Translations under genes and position numbers: made by a program
Notes under the pieces: generated by a model
Databases searched by the model: none
Told to the model about the DNA's origin: nothing
Seen by the model: the letters and a program-made list of their open reading frames with translations, nothing else
Origin: Betaproteobacteria bacterium
Lineage (GTDB): Bacteria > Bdellovibrionota_B > Oligoflexia > Silvanigrellales > Silvanigrellaceae
Direction: 5' to 3'
DNA length: 64,000 nucleotides
Assembly: GCA_016868315.1 (NCBI GenBank)
Contig: VGHE01000012.1
Coordinates: forward strand, 1-64,000
Shown: one piece after another, positions 1-7,493 of the stretch
Layout of the letters: every line of letters begins with the position of its first letter
Numbering within the stretch: position 1 is the first letter of the stretch

Positions 1-215
1 TCCTCGTTGAATTCCATCATCCCTGCGTCGACAATAGATTTTGCTTTGTACGCAAGTTCCGTAATGCTGCCGGTGTAAGATGTATTCGCCGTGAATTCAT
101 TGGATTGTTGTAGGCGGCTTTCGAGTGGCGCTGTAGAGCAGCCCTGTGCAAGAAAAATGGCGCTCAGAGCGATGAACGAGCCAAAACGATATGGTGCGAC
201 CTTGTTGTTCTTCAC
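1..215 (-). CDS. Lipoprotein, N-terminal part only (runs off left edge)
   Basis: The first 71 codons of a minus-strand gene are visible; the rest lies outside the window. The GTG start at 215 is preceded by a perfect AGGAGG nine bases upstream. The product begins with a short basic stretch (MKNNKVAPYRFG), a hydrophobic core and a lipobox LAQGC followed by STAPLES, so it should be exported and lipidated at the Cys around residue 27. The mature part starts with a Gln/Asn/Thr-rich polar stretch. No family can be named from this fragment. Confidence 0.75.
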   Translation of the reverse strand, partial: MKNNKVAPYRFGSFIALSAIFLAQGCSTAPLESRLQQSNEFTANTSYTGSITELAYKAKSIVDAGMMEFNE

Positions 216-450
216 AGAACAAACCCTCCTGAGGGAGCGCTGTAGGGGGCTTTTTGGCGGGCTTCAAGCTAAAAGTTGTGACAAATAAGTCTGTTGTCTT
301 GGTTGTCCGACCAACTCACAATAGGGTAGGCCCTTCTGTATGATTATTGACCTTCTTAAAAAATCCGACTGGGCCTTTCTCCTGGACTTCGTTTCACCTG
401 CATTTTTCAAGGTGATTCCGCCACTTCAGCTCATCAATAACGCCACCGCC

Positions 451-1047
451 ATGGCCAAGCGCACCCAAGATAAAGCCCTGTATCAGGCCACTTTTGTTGT
501 CATTTCGCTGACCATCGCATCATCCTTTATAAATCAATTGCCGGAGCAGCTGCCGATTCATTTCAACACAAACGGACGAGCCGACGGCTATGGAACAAAA
601 TTTTTCGCGCTGCTTTTCCTTCCCAGTATTTCCGTTCTGACCGTCCTTTTTACCTCCACTCTTCTGCGAGTCGCACCAGAAGGATACAAATCAGAACACA
701 GTGCGAAAACAGTGGCGAAGCTCAATTTCGGCATCACACTTTTCATGATGATGATTTACCTCGCCTCATTGCGCGAAGCGCTTGAGCCCGGAGCGTGGAT
801 TTCAAGTGCCGTTCCTGTGGGGTTGAGCCTTCTGACCATCTTTCTGGGAAACTACTTCGGTAAGATCGAAAGGAACTTTGTTGTCGGCTTCAGACTTCCG
901 TGGACACTGACTTCTGATGACAACTGGAAACAAACTCACCGTTTTGCTGCGCGGCCATTTGCGGCCAATGGCGGAGAGAAATCGTCCTTTCGAGGGATTC
1001 TTCCGTTTCTACGTGGCCGCAAATGGCCGCAAATGGCCGCAAGTTGA
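451..1047 (+). pseudogene. SdpI-like membrane protein, 3'-truncated
   Basis: Resembles the SdpI/YhfL family (DUF1648 plus SdpI domain), the immunity protein for the Bacillus SdpC toxin. It shows an N-terminal membrane segment followed by LPEQLPIHFNTNGRADGYG, typical of DUF1648, several further membrane segments, and the SdpI signature VGFRLPWTLTSDDNWKQTHR. Homology stops immediately after THRFA; family members normally continue for another 50 or so residues with two membrane helices. Here the frame instead runs through a low-complexity inverted repeat and ends at 1047. The ATG at 451 gives a family-like N terminus; an upstream in-frame ATG at 340 would add 37 unmatched residues. Neither start has a good ribosome binding site. 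Probably a decayed gene whose 3' end was lost next to the tRNA-Ser gene. Confidence 0.55.
951..1043. repeat. 17-bp perfect inverted repeat built from 10-bp direct repeats
   Basis: Two tandem units gcggccattt/gcggccaatg (951-970) face three tandem units tggccgcaaa/tggccgcaaa/tggccgcaag (1014-1043). Bases 951-967 are the exact reverse complement of 1014-1030 and also of 1024-1040. The 46-bp interval contains, at 969-979, the 11-mer TGGCGGAGAGA, which is identical to the 3' terminus of the tRNA-Ser gene at 1095-1105. The array forms the 3' end of the truncated SdpI-like gene. Confidence 0.75.
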
Positions 1048-1056
1048 CCCAAGGTA

Positions 1057-1085
1057 CAAAAAAACCCGCGTTGGGCGCGGGTTTC
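1057..1085 (-). terminator. Rho-independent terminator for tRNA-Ser
   Basis: Read on the minus strand, AAACCCGCG and CGCGGGTTT form a GC-rich stem with a short loop, followed directly by a run of T. It lies just 3' of the tRNA-Ser gene and in the same direction. Confidence 0.8.
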
Positions 1086-1094
1086 TCGTATGAC

Positions 1095-1184
1095 TGGCGG
1101 AGAGAGAGGGATTCGAACCCTCGTATGGTTTTACCCATAACACGATTTCCAATCGTGCTCCTTCAGCCACTCGGACACCTCTCC
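1095..1184 (-). tRNA. tRNA-Ser (anticodon GGA)
   Basis: 90-nt class II tRNA with encoded CCA. Acceptor arm GGAGAGG pairs with TCTCTCC (one G-T), the D arm contains GAGTGGCTGAAGG, the anticodon arm is CGATT-loop-AATCG with GGA at positions 34-36, there is a long variable arm (TATGGGTAAAACCATA) and a T arm GAGGG TTCGAAT CCCTC. The anticodon GGA reads UCC/UCU. Its 3' end is partly duplicated at 969-979. Confidence 0.95.
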
Positions 1185-1198
1185 GCACGATTGCGAGT

Positions 1199-1227
1199 GT
1201 CCTAGTCCAGCCCCGCTGGAATATCAA
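1199..1227 (-). promoter_or_regulatory. Candidate sigma-70 promoter of tRNA-Ser
   Basis: On the minus strand TTGATA (5/6 to the -35 consensus) is separated by 17 bp from TAGGAC (weak -10), ending 14 bp before the first base of the tRNA. The spacing is right; the -10 is poor. Confidence 0.35.
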
Positions 1228-1283
1228 GGCGGAGCCTGTAAGATACCCCGGCTCAGGAGGCCAGCAGCGGAGGATTGAGAAAA

Positions 1284-1631
1284 ATGCTCAAGGTTTACAC
1301 CTATGAAAAGTGTTCTACTTGCAAAAAGGCGCTGAGTTGGCTCACGGCTCGGGGCATGCCATTCGAGGTTCTGCCGATTGTGGAGAGGCCTCCAAGCATC
1401 GCTGAGCTACGCACCATGCTCACCCACGTGGGCGATCTCAAAAAGCTCTTCAACACGAGTGGTGAGCTGTACCGCGAGATGAAAATGAGTGAACGCCTAC
1501 CGGAGTTGAAAGAGGAGGAAGCACTGGAGCTTCTTTCAAAGCACGGGAAGCTGGTCAAGCGTCCTTTTGTATTGAGCAACAACTCAGGCTGTGTGGGTTT
1601 TAAAGAAGACGAGTGGGCGAGCAAGCTCTGA
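1284..1631 (+). CDS. ArsC/Spx-family thioredoxin-fold protein
   Basis: 115 residues, the usual length for the ArsC/Spx/YffB family. The N terminus MLKVYTYEKCSTCKKALSWL carries the redox motif CSTC, at the position of the Spx CxxC and of the ArsC catalytic Cys. The conserved central ELYREMK and the C-terminal stretch LVKRPFVLSNNSGCVGF match the family pattern (LIKRPI.....GFxxxxW). It could be a YffB-type oxidoreductase, an arsenate-reductase-like enzyme or an Spx-type RNA polymerase-binding regulator; no ars genes are nearby, so a specific role is not assigned. ATG 1284 is chosen because GGAGGA lies nine bases upstream; an in-frame TTG at 1275 sits against that site. Confidence 0.85.
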   Translation: MLKVYTYEKCSTCKKALSWLTARGMPFEVLPIVERPPSIAELRTMLTHVGDLKKLFNTSGELYREMKMSERLPELKEEEALELLSKHGKLVKRPFVLSNNSGCVGFKEDEWASKL

Positions 1632-1671
1632 TGCACTTGTTCCCCCGGCAAATTAGCCTTTTGGTGTGGTC

Positions 1672-2592
1672 TTAAATCCAGTCGACGACCAGCCCTGGCT
1701 CCACTTCATTGAGCAGGTTGGCTGCCGTTGCTCGACGCAAGAATTCTTCAAATCCACGTTGATCTTTTTCAAGAATGGAGACCGTGGTTTCGTTTGCGTA
1801 GAGATCAAGATAATGCCGCAGTTGATCGCTTGAGAGCGCAGTAAAATAACTATGACCTGGAATCTTTGCGAGCTTTACGTATTCATCGCGGTGTGCCACG
1901 GCATAACGACAACTCTCAACAAACAATTGAGAAATATCTCGACGAATTTGTTCGGGAAGCGCTCGGCTGATTACGTTCAGGCCGAGTGGCAATGACGCTT
2001 GTATTTGGCGTGTCCAAGTCTCTCCCAAATCCATGAGTTTAATGCAGTTGTGCTGTGGGTAGGTCAGGCGCCCCTCATGAATCAGGAGGGCGATTGTTGG
2101 TTTGCCCTGCTCTTCGCACTTCTGGAGATGCTCGAACACGCGCGTCAGTGGAACGATAGGCACAGCCTCGCAGGTCGCAAAAGGTAAGCCCAAAATCTTT
2201 GCTACGGAGTGAGCGGTTGTTGTGTCGCCCGGTGTGAGGAGGTGGAGGCTCTGTCGGCTCTCGTTCGGCGATGAGTGGTACAGCGCCTCCCCTCGTCCGC
2301 CGTTCAGAGCAACGACCACCGGGCCGTAGGCATCACCTACCGAGGCTCCCATTTTGAGGGGCTGGTAGCTTTTTAAAATTCTAAGGGCGTGAATGGCCGA
2401 TACCGCACAGACGTCGGCGCGGCGCTCACTCGCAATCTTATTGAGGGCTTGGGTGTCGGCTTCCTCAAAGCTAAAGAGGTAATGGCGGCTGCCAATGCGG
2501 CTCGGTACCAGGCCGGCGCACAGGGGCCAGAACATCATACGGTCGTCCGGATCGGGACTATGTGCCACGTGAATATGCAATTCCTGACTCAC
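1672..2592 (-). CDS. MqnD-like protein (futalosine-pathway / substrate-binding fold)
   Basis: 306 residues with the MqnA/MqnD family landmarks: N-terminal HSPDPDDRMMFWPL (family SPCPNDTFxF), LNKIASERRADVCAVSAI, the nucleotide/substrate loop GDTTTAHSVAKIL, LLIHEGRLTY, and DLGETWTRQIQASLPLG before the C-terminal half. MqnD converts cyclic dehypoxanthinylfutalosine to 1,4-dihydroxy-6-naphthoate in menaquinone synthesis. No other mqn gene is in the window, so the exact substrate is inferred only from family resemblance. Two adjacent GTG codons (2595 and 2592) are possible starts after AGAGGA; the second has the better spacing. It is divergent from rplU. Confidence 0.7.
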   Translation of the reverse strand: MSQELHIHVAHSPDPDDRMMFWPLCAGLVPSRIGSRHYLFSFEEADTQALNKIASERRADVCAVSAIHALRILKSYQPLKMGASVGDAYGPVVVALNGGRGEALYHSSPNESRQSLHLLTPGDTTTAHSVAKILGLPFATCEAVPIVPLTRVFEHLQKCEEQGKPTIALLIHEGRLTYPQHNCIKLMDLGETWTRQIQASLPLGLNVISRALPEQIRRDISQLFVESCRYAVAHRDEYVKLAKIPGHSYFTALSSDQLRHYLDLYANETTVSILEKDQRGFEEFLRRATAANLLNEVEPGLVVDWI

Positions 2593-2788
2593 CACATCCT
2601 CTTTCTTATGTGTTTGAGGTTATTACCATTCGTCCCAATCAACCCAGGAGTCAAGCAGTCTCGGGTGCTTGTTCCAAAGGAGCGAGCGTCTAATTGTCCA
2701 TGTTTTTTGAGATAAATTAATCTGACGAAAGTATCTTGACCGATTCCCATGATTGCACTAAGTCGGACAACTCAATGCATCGGGACAC

Positions 2789-2802
2789 CCCGCAGCTGCG
2801 GG
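2789..2802. promoter_or_regulatory. 14-bp perfect palindrome in the rplU leader
   Basis: CCCGCAGCTGCGGG lies 47 bp before the rplU start, in the otherwise gene-free 2593-2848 interval. It could be an RNA hairpin in the leader (L21 operons are often leader-controlled) or a dimeric protein-binding site. No T-run follows, so it is not a simple terminator. No convincing promoter was recognised in this interval. Confidence 0.35.
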
Positions 2803-2848
2803 AGAAACCTTGAGGCTGTCTGCATTTGCTCTGCAAAGGAATACGCCT

Positions 2849-3169
2849 GTGAGTACCAAGTACGCTATCGTCAATGTTTTCGGTCGTCAGTTCAAAGTCA
2901 AAGAAGGCGACAAAATTCAAGCCAACTATTTTGCAAGTGATGTCGGCGCAAAGGTTTCTTTCTCTGACGTCTACATGCTGAACAACGGTGGAAGCTTCAA
3001 AGTAGGCGCTCCAACTGTTGCTGGCGCAAAAGTGACCGCCACTGTTGCTGCCCACACCCGCGCCGACAAGGTGTTGGTGTTCAAGTATCTGAACAAGAAC
3101 CATCTCAAGAAGACCCAAGGTCATCGCCAGCCATACACAGTCCTGACAATCGACAAGATTGAAGGCTAA
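2849..3169 (+). CDS. rplU: 50S ribosomal protein L21
   Basis: 106 residues. [19 protein letters not shown] is the classic L21 N terminus, and the C-terminal [19 protein letters not shown] matches the rRNA-binding motif (KxxKKxxRxxGHRQxxT). L21 binds 23S rRNA in the large subunit. The start is GTG 2849 with AAAGGA eight bases upstream; the frame is open further upstream but without a better site. It is followed after 44 bp by rpmA, the standard rplU-rpmA-obgE order. Confidence 0.97.
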   Translation: MSTKYAIVNVFGRQFKVKEGDKIQANYFASDVGAKVSFSDVYMLNNGGSFKVGAPTVAGAKVTATVAAHTRADKVLVFKYLNKNHLKKTQGHRQPYTVLTIDKIEG

Positions 3170-3213
3170 TCCGGCGCGTTTGATGATCGCTTAACACAGA
3201 CGAGGAATTTGCA

Positions 3214-3480
3214 ATGGCAACCAAAAAAGCCGGTGGTAGTACCAAAAACGGTCGTGACAGCAACCCCAAGTATCGTGGTGTGAAAACTTTCGGTGGTGAA
3301 TCTGTTCGCGCGGGCAACATCATCATCCGTCAGGTCGGCACAAAGATTCACCCTGGCCAGAATGTGGGCATGGGTCGTGACTTCACACTGTTCAGCAAAA
3401 TCGACGGCGTTGTGAAGTTCGAGTTCGTGACTCGTACACGTCAACGTGTAAGCGTCTATCCTGCGGGCGCAGAAGCGTAA
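3214..3480 (+). CDS. rpmA: 50S ribosomal protein L27
   Basis: 88 residues, [20 protein letters not shown] followed by LGVK-type [35 protein letters not shown] and the basic C terminus, all diagnostic of L27. Its flexible N terminus reaches the peptidyl transferase centre. There is no N-terminal pre-peptide of the Firmicutes type. Ribosome binding site GAGGAA precedes the ATG. Confidence 0.97.
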   Translation: MATKKAGGSTKNGRDSNPKYRGVKTFGGESVRAGNIIIRQVGTKIHPGQNVGMGRDFTLFSKIDGVVKFEFVTRTRQRVSVYPAGAEA

Positions 3481-3499
3481 TAAGTTTGCTTCATGAATG

Positions 3500-3539
3500 A
3501 AGACCAGGCATCGCTTGTATGCCTGGTCTTATTTTTTTG
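3500..3539 (+). terminator. Rho-independent terminator after rpmA
   Basis: AAGACCAGGCAT and ATGCCTGGTCTT form a 12-bp perfect stem around a 7-nt loop, followed by A and seven T. It separates the ribosomal protein pair from obgE, implying that obgE has its own promoter or depends on read-through. Confidence 0.9.
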
Positions 3540-3625
3540 CCTGTGATTTTTCTTGTTTCGCAGGCCATTTCCTTTTGCTAGCGTTCCCACCGCGACCACC
3601 TTTTGTGGTCAGGAGAAGACTCCGG

Positions 3626-4663
3626 ATGAAATTTATTGATACCGCGGAAATTCAAGTAAAAGCCGGCGACGGTGGAGCCGGCATGTCGCACTTCAGGCGT
3701 GAGGCGAATGTTGCATTTGGCGGGCCTGACGGCGGCAATGGCGGTCGTGGTGGAAACATTATTTTTAAGGGCGACGAAGGCCTTCATACTCTGCTCGATT
3801 TTCGATTCAATCGAATTCATGAGGCGAAAAATGGTGGCAAGGGCGGCACGAACAATCGACAAGGTGGTGTTGGTGAAGACCTTGTTTTGAGAGTTCCCTG
3901 TGGCACCGTTGTGTACGATGTCGATAGCGGCGAACCTATCGGAGAAGTTGTTCGACACGAGCAAGAATTGGTGGTTGCCAAGGGTGGTAAAGGTGGCGTG
4001 GGCAACCACGTTTTCGTGAGCTCAAGCAATCAGGCACCAACCAAAACCATTCCGCCCGAAATGGGTGAACGCCGACACATTCGACTCGAACTTAAAATGA
4101 TTGCTGATGTGGGCATCATTGGTGCTCCTAATGCAGGTAAAAGCACGCTCATTACAGTGATCTCTGCAGCAAGGCCGAAAGTTGCCGATTATCCCTTCAC
4201 TACTCTTGTTCCTAATCTTGGTGTCGTGAGTCACAAAGATGCCGACCCCTTCGTGGTTGCCGATGTGCCAGGGCTCATTCCGGGAGCAAGTGAGGGTAAA
4301 GGGCTTGGACACGATTTTTTGCGCCACATCGAAAGAACACGCATTTTGATTCATTTGGTTGATGCCAGCCAGGAGTCCGCTGAGGCCATGATCCAAGACT
4401 ACGAAGGTATTCTTGCTGAGCTTGCGCTCTACGATCAGGAACTCATTCAGCGACCGCGTCTGACCGTTTTGTCAAAATTGGATCTCGTGGTTCCTGAATC
4501 AGAAGAAGAATATGTGAATGAAGAGGCTCTGACGGAGTTCCGCAAATATCTGCGTGCGAAGAAAGTGGAGTTCATGGAAGTGAGTTCCGCACGGCGGATG
4601 GGTGTCAGTCAGATGCTAGATCATGTGGTTGAGCTGCTGCAAAAATTGAACGAGGGAGAATAA
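3626..4663 (+). CDS. obgE: GTPase Obg/CgtA
   Basis: 345 residues. The N-terminal glycine-rich Obg fold is obvious (FIDTAEIQVKAGDGGAG, GPDGGNGGRGG, GGKGG repeats), followed by the G domain: G1 GAPNAGKST, switch DYPFTTLVPNLG, G3 DVPGLIPGASEGKGLG, G4-like LSKLDL. Obg is an essential GTPase acting in late 50S assembly and stress control. The C-terminal variable domain is short. ATG 3626 is chosen because AGGAGA sits nine bases upstream and the protein then begins at the conserved MKFID; the frame is open 43 codons further upstream. rsfS follows two bases after its stop. Confidence 0.97.
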   Translation: MKFIDTAEIQVKAGDGGAGMSHFRREANVAFGGPDGGNGGRGGNIIFKGDEGLHTLLDFRFNRIHEAKNGGKGGTNNRQGGVGEDLVLRVPCGTVVYDVDSGEPIGEVVRHEQELVVAKGGKGGVGNHVFVSSSNQAPTKTIPPEMGERRHIRLELKMIADVGIIGAPNAGKSTLITVISAARPKVADYPFTTLVPNLGVVSHKDADPFVVADVPGLIPGASEGKGLGHDFLRHIERTRILIHLVDASQESAEAMIQDYEGILAELALYDQELIQRPRLTVLSKLDLVVPESEEEYVNEEALTEFRKYLRAKKVEFMEVSSARRMGVSQMLDHVVELLQKLNEGE

Positions 4664-4665
4664 TC

Positions 4666-5148
4666 ATGTCGAAACAAAAATCAGACAGCCATTTGATTAA
4701 GGCTGGTGAAAGAATTCTGGAGCGCGAGGAGCTGGTGAAGCTCGCTATGGCAATTGGACTTGAAAAGAAAGCCATGCGTCCGATGGCCATTGACCTTCGT
4801 AGCCAAGGCGCATTCACTGAGTATTTCGTGATTCTCAGTGCAACGAACGCGCGCCAGGTTGCTGCAGTGGCTGAGGAAATTCGCTTGTTCTTCCGCGATA
4901 ACCTGAGCTTGCAACCTGTGTCGATTGACGGGCGCGAGGCACGCACCTGGATTCTGCTCGACTATGGTTTTCTGTTCGTGCACGTCTTTCAAGAGCCAAC
5001 ACGTGAGCTCTACGCTCTCGAGCAACTGTGGGGCAAAGGCCGGTACATCACTCCCACCGAGCAGGAACTTTCTGCTTTGTTGACTGAAGTGAAAGCAGCA
5101 CTGCCCAAGGATATCTCAAGCGAATCACTCGAAGCTGCTCTGCTCTGA
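4666..5148 (+). CDS. rsfS: Ribosomal silencing factor RsfS
   Basis: 160 residues of the RsfS/Iojap family. AIDLRSQGAFTEYFVILSATNARQV corresponds to the conserved DyfVIasg.S.rqv segment, and the C-terminal WILLDYGFLFVHVFQEPTRELYALEQLWG to WvllDyGdvvvHvF....R.fY.LE.LW. RsfS binds L14 and blocks subunit joining when nutrients are short. There is an N-terminal extension of about 30 residues relative to short homologues. It starts 2 bp after obgE and lies 10 bp before rlmH, so the three probably form an operon. Confidence 0.95.
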   Translation: MSKQKSDSHLIKAGERILEREELVKLAMAIGLEKKAMRPMAIDLRSQGAFTEYFVILSATNARQVAAVAEEIRLFFRDNLSLQPVSIDGREARTWILLDYGFLFVHVFQEPTRELYALEQLWGKGRYITPTEQELSALLTEVKAALPKDISSESLEAALL

Positions 5149-5158
5149 GTTAGTCGCC

Positions 5159-5683
5159 ATGCAGTTTGTTTTTGTCACTCCATGGAAGTTGTCCTCAGGC
5201 TCTGCAAAGAGTTGGGTTGAGGAGCTGCTGTCGCGGATTGAAAGAACGACACCAGTCACACTGGTTGCACCGCACAAAGCGCTGGATTCAGAGAAGGCGA
5301 TTGAACAGTTTTTGGTCAGAGAATGTGAGAAGATCGCGCACGAGCGCGGTCTTCTTTATTTTTTGGATGAGCGAGGAAATAACCCGTCGAGTGATAGGTT
5401 CGCTGGTGAGCTCGTCGCTTTGCGCGATCGTGGATTGCGGCAGGTGGGTTTTGTCATGGGTGGTGCCTATGGGTTGCCTTCAGCCCTCGCCCCTCTGCTT
5501 GCGGGTGGAAAATTACTTTCGCTTTCGCAGGCAACCTTCGCGCATGAGTTGTCTTTAGTTGTACTGCTCGAACAGGTCTATCGTGCTGAAACTATCCGCG
5601 CCAAACATCCCTATCATCATGGCGGAGCGTCACCGCTTGTGGCAGCTCTTCATGGGCGCCATGCACCAGGACGTCCGCTGTAG
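5159..5683 (+). CDS. rlmH: 23S rRNA pseudouridine-1915 N3-methyltransferase RlmH
   Basis: 174 residues. SPOUT methyltransferase signatures are present: LDERGNNPSSDRFAGEL, GFVMGGAYGLP (SAM-binding knot), LSLSQATFAHELSLVVLLEQVYRA and the terminal HPYHH. RlmH methylates pseudouridine 1915 in helix 69. Family members end a few residues after PYHH at about 155 residues; here about 19 extra residues follow (GGASPLVAALHGRH...), and this tail overlaps the next gene, so it may be unconstrained. It follows rsfS as in many bacteria. Confidence 0.93.
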   Translation: MQFVFVTPWKLSSGSAKSWVEELLSRIERTTPVTLVAPHKALDSEKAIEQFLVRECEKIAHERGLLYFLDERGNNPSSDRFAGELVALRDRGLRQVGFVMGGAYGLPSALAPLLAGGKLLSLSQATFAHELSLVVLLEQVYRAETIRAKHPYHHGGASPLVAALHGRHAPGRPL

Positions 5684-6422
5684 CAGCTGCTCTGCGCAGC
5701 TTCCCCGCGCGGCTGATTTGTTTTGTTTCTCGTGTCTTCAAAAATATGCCTCACCACGTTGGACTGCCTGCTGTCGCTGCGGCGACACACGCTGCTTTGC
5801 GACGTGTGGTGAGCTGGACTGGCTCGCGAGTGTTGATTCGCTTTTCCCCTACGTCGGCAGGCACAGGGGACTCCTGCTTGCAGCGAAAGACTTGCAGGAC
5901 TCCGTCTCCATCGCTCTTTTCAATGCTGCATATGTTCATGTTGCCGTGCAACGGCTCGTCGAGATGCTCACCGCGAAAAGCTATTGGTTTATTCTCTTGG
6001 CGCGGATGCGTGTGCCACGGCTCGCCTCACAGCAGTGGCACCCCAATGATTTCTGGCTCCACTGTCTTCGTCTCGCTCAGCAGCACATGCGGCAGCTTTA
6101 CCCCATGGACGCACCCGTTCCAGTGCTGATGCGTCCATCGTTGACCTTTCAAAAACGAGCAAAAATAAGTTCCAAGGCTCGGCGAGAGCGGCTCTCATCA
6201 AGTCGTGCCGATTTCCACTCTGATCCGCCTGAGGATTATTTGGAGCGCCCTGTAAGGAATGTTCTCGTTCTCGATGATGTGCTCACGAGTGGTGGTTCTC
6301 TCTGGAAAGAGTGGACAGACCTACAGGAGACAGGGCAAGCTGATGAGCATGTGCTTCTGCACGCTCTGACTCTCTTTCGCACCCCCAGTGCTACAAAAAA
6401 TCATCCAAAGGACGTGTCGTGA
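5619..6422 (+). CDS. ComF-family phosphoribosyltransferase-like protein
   Basis: About 267 residues. The N-terminal region has paired cysteines (CSSC, FCFSC, then CCRCGDTRC) like the zinc finger of ComF proteins, and the C terminus carries the PRPP-binding loop VLVLDDVLTSGGSL of type I phosphoribosyltransferases. ComF proteins act in DNA uptake or DNA repair; no other competence gene is adjacent. The start is uncertain: ATG 5619 lies inside the rlmH tail and lacks a clear ribosome binding site, a TTG at 5559 would extend it and ATG 5652/5661 would shorten it. The 3' end overlaps the next gene by four bases. Confidence 0.7.
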   Translation: MAERHRLWQLFMGAMHQDVRCSSCSAQLPRAADLFCFSCLQKYASPRWTACCRCGDTRCFATCGELDWLASVDSLFPYVGRHRGLLLAAKDLQDSVSIALFNAAYVHVAVQRLVEMLTAKSYWFILLARMRVPRLASQQWHPNDFWLHCLRLAQQHMRQLYPMDAPVPVLMRPSLTFQKRAKISSKARRERLSSSRADFHSDPPEDYLERPVRNVLVLDDVLTSGGSLWKEWTDLQETGQADEHVLLHALTLFRTPSATKNHPKDVS

Positions 6423-7381
6423 GTCTCGACTGGTTCAATCTGTTTCAAACAGCAATGGCAAGGCGGATTGCCAATGAGCCGCGACTGAACGATCCGTTGC
6501 AGGTGGGACGTTTTTTTGCGGGAACACCCGATGGCATCGATGGTGTTATTGTTGATGGTTTTGGGCCGCTGGTCGTTTTGACTGTCTACAATCCAAACCA
6601 TGTTGTGCACGCGTCGCAAATGCTGACATCACTTGCGCAAGTTGTGGGTCACAATCGTTTTGTGCTGGGCAAAGTACGTCGACCTGAGGGAGGGTTTTCA
6701 TATGAAGATCCCTCCAGGATTCTCGGAAAAAGTTGGACGGCTTGGGAAGACGATTGCTGTTTTGAGGTACGGGCGGACGACAAAAATGATTTTGGTCTTT
6801 TTCCAGATGCGCGCCCAGCACGATTGGCTTTGCGCTCTCTCATCAAGCCGAAATCTCAAGTCCTAAATTTGTTCGCCTACACCTGTGGGTTTGGTATTGT
6901 TGCGCGCCGGGCAGGTGCACAGTCGGTTATCAACGTTGATGCCAGCAGTGAAATGCTGACCTGGGGCAAGCGCAACGCTGCTCTGAATAACGTAGATTTT
7001 GCAGTTGTTCCGGAAATGGCGCAAAAGTACCTGCAGCGTCTCGAACGGCGCGTGAGGGAAGGTAAAACCGCCTGTCCCGACGTTTGGGTGTGTGACCCTC
7101 CCGCATTTGGTGTTGGACGCGGAGCGCAACGCGTTCTCAAGAATTTCTGGAATGAGTTTTGGGGCAGTGTCGAGCGTATGGCGCCGCGCACCGTATTGAT
7201 GTTGCGCAATGACCGAACCGGCTTTCGCCAGGGAGACACCTTGGGAGTTGAGCTCAAGAAACGTCTGGCGGGTCGATACCAAATGAGCCCAGTGGCTTTT
7301 GATCTCTGCCCGTCGCTCTGTTATGACAGATCTGATGCTTTTTATAAGCTCAATGAATCATTGATACTTTTCCGGGATTAG
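6419..7381 (+). CDS. Class I SAM-dependent rRNA methyltransferase (RlmI/RlmK-like)
   Basis: 320 residues. After an N-terminal region of about 130 residues it shows Rossmann motif I in VLNLFAYTCGFGIVARRAGA, the acidic motif NVDASSEMLTWGKRNAALN and catalytic motif IV DPPAFGVG, the arrangement of the RlmI / RlmK-type cytosine-C5 or guanine-N7 23S rRNA methyltransferases. The expected N-terminal PUA domain is not clear here. GTG 6419 starts within the last codons of the ComF gene (GTGA overlap), suggesting translational coupling. The precise nucleotide target cannot be read from sequence. Confidence 0.8.
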   Translation: MSLDWFNLFQTAMARRIANEPRLNDPLQVGRFFAGTPDGIDGVIVDGFGPLVVLTVYNPNHVVHASQMLTSLAQVVGHNRFVLGKVRRPEGGFSYEDPSRILGKSWTAWEDDCCFEVRADDKNDFGLFPDARPARLALRSLIKPKSQVLNLFAYTCGFGIVARRAGAQSVINVDASSEMLTWGKRNAALNNVDFAVVPEMAQKYLQRLERRVREGKTACPDVWVCDPPAFGVGRGAQRVLKNFWNEFWGSVERMAPRTVLMLRNDRTGFRQGDTLGVELKKRLAGRYQMSPVAFDLCPSLCYDRSDAFYKLNESLILFRD

Positions 7382-7493
7382 AGGAAAGCGGTGAACACGC
7401 CGATGCTGCCCTAGGTGCTGATCGGACAATCGCGCTCTCGCTCGGCTGGAAAGATGACCTGGAGATGTGCTGATGCTGTCCGGAGGAATCACG

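Noticed and set aside
940-1110. Integrative element or prophage at tRNA-Ser
   Set aside because: Only a short duplicated tRNA end and repeats are present; no integrase, relaxase or phage gene is found on either side within the window.
1009-1227. Open frames across tRNA-Ser and the repeat region
   Set aside because: They read through the tRNA and terminator and show no protein-like pattern.
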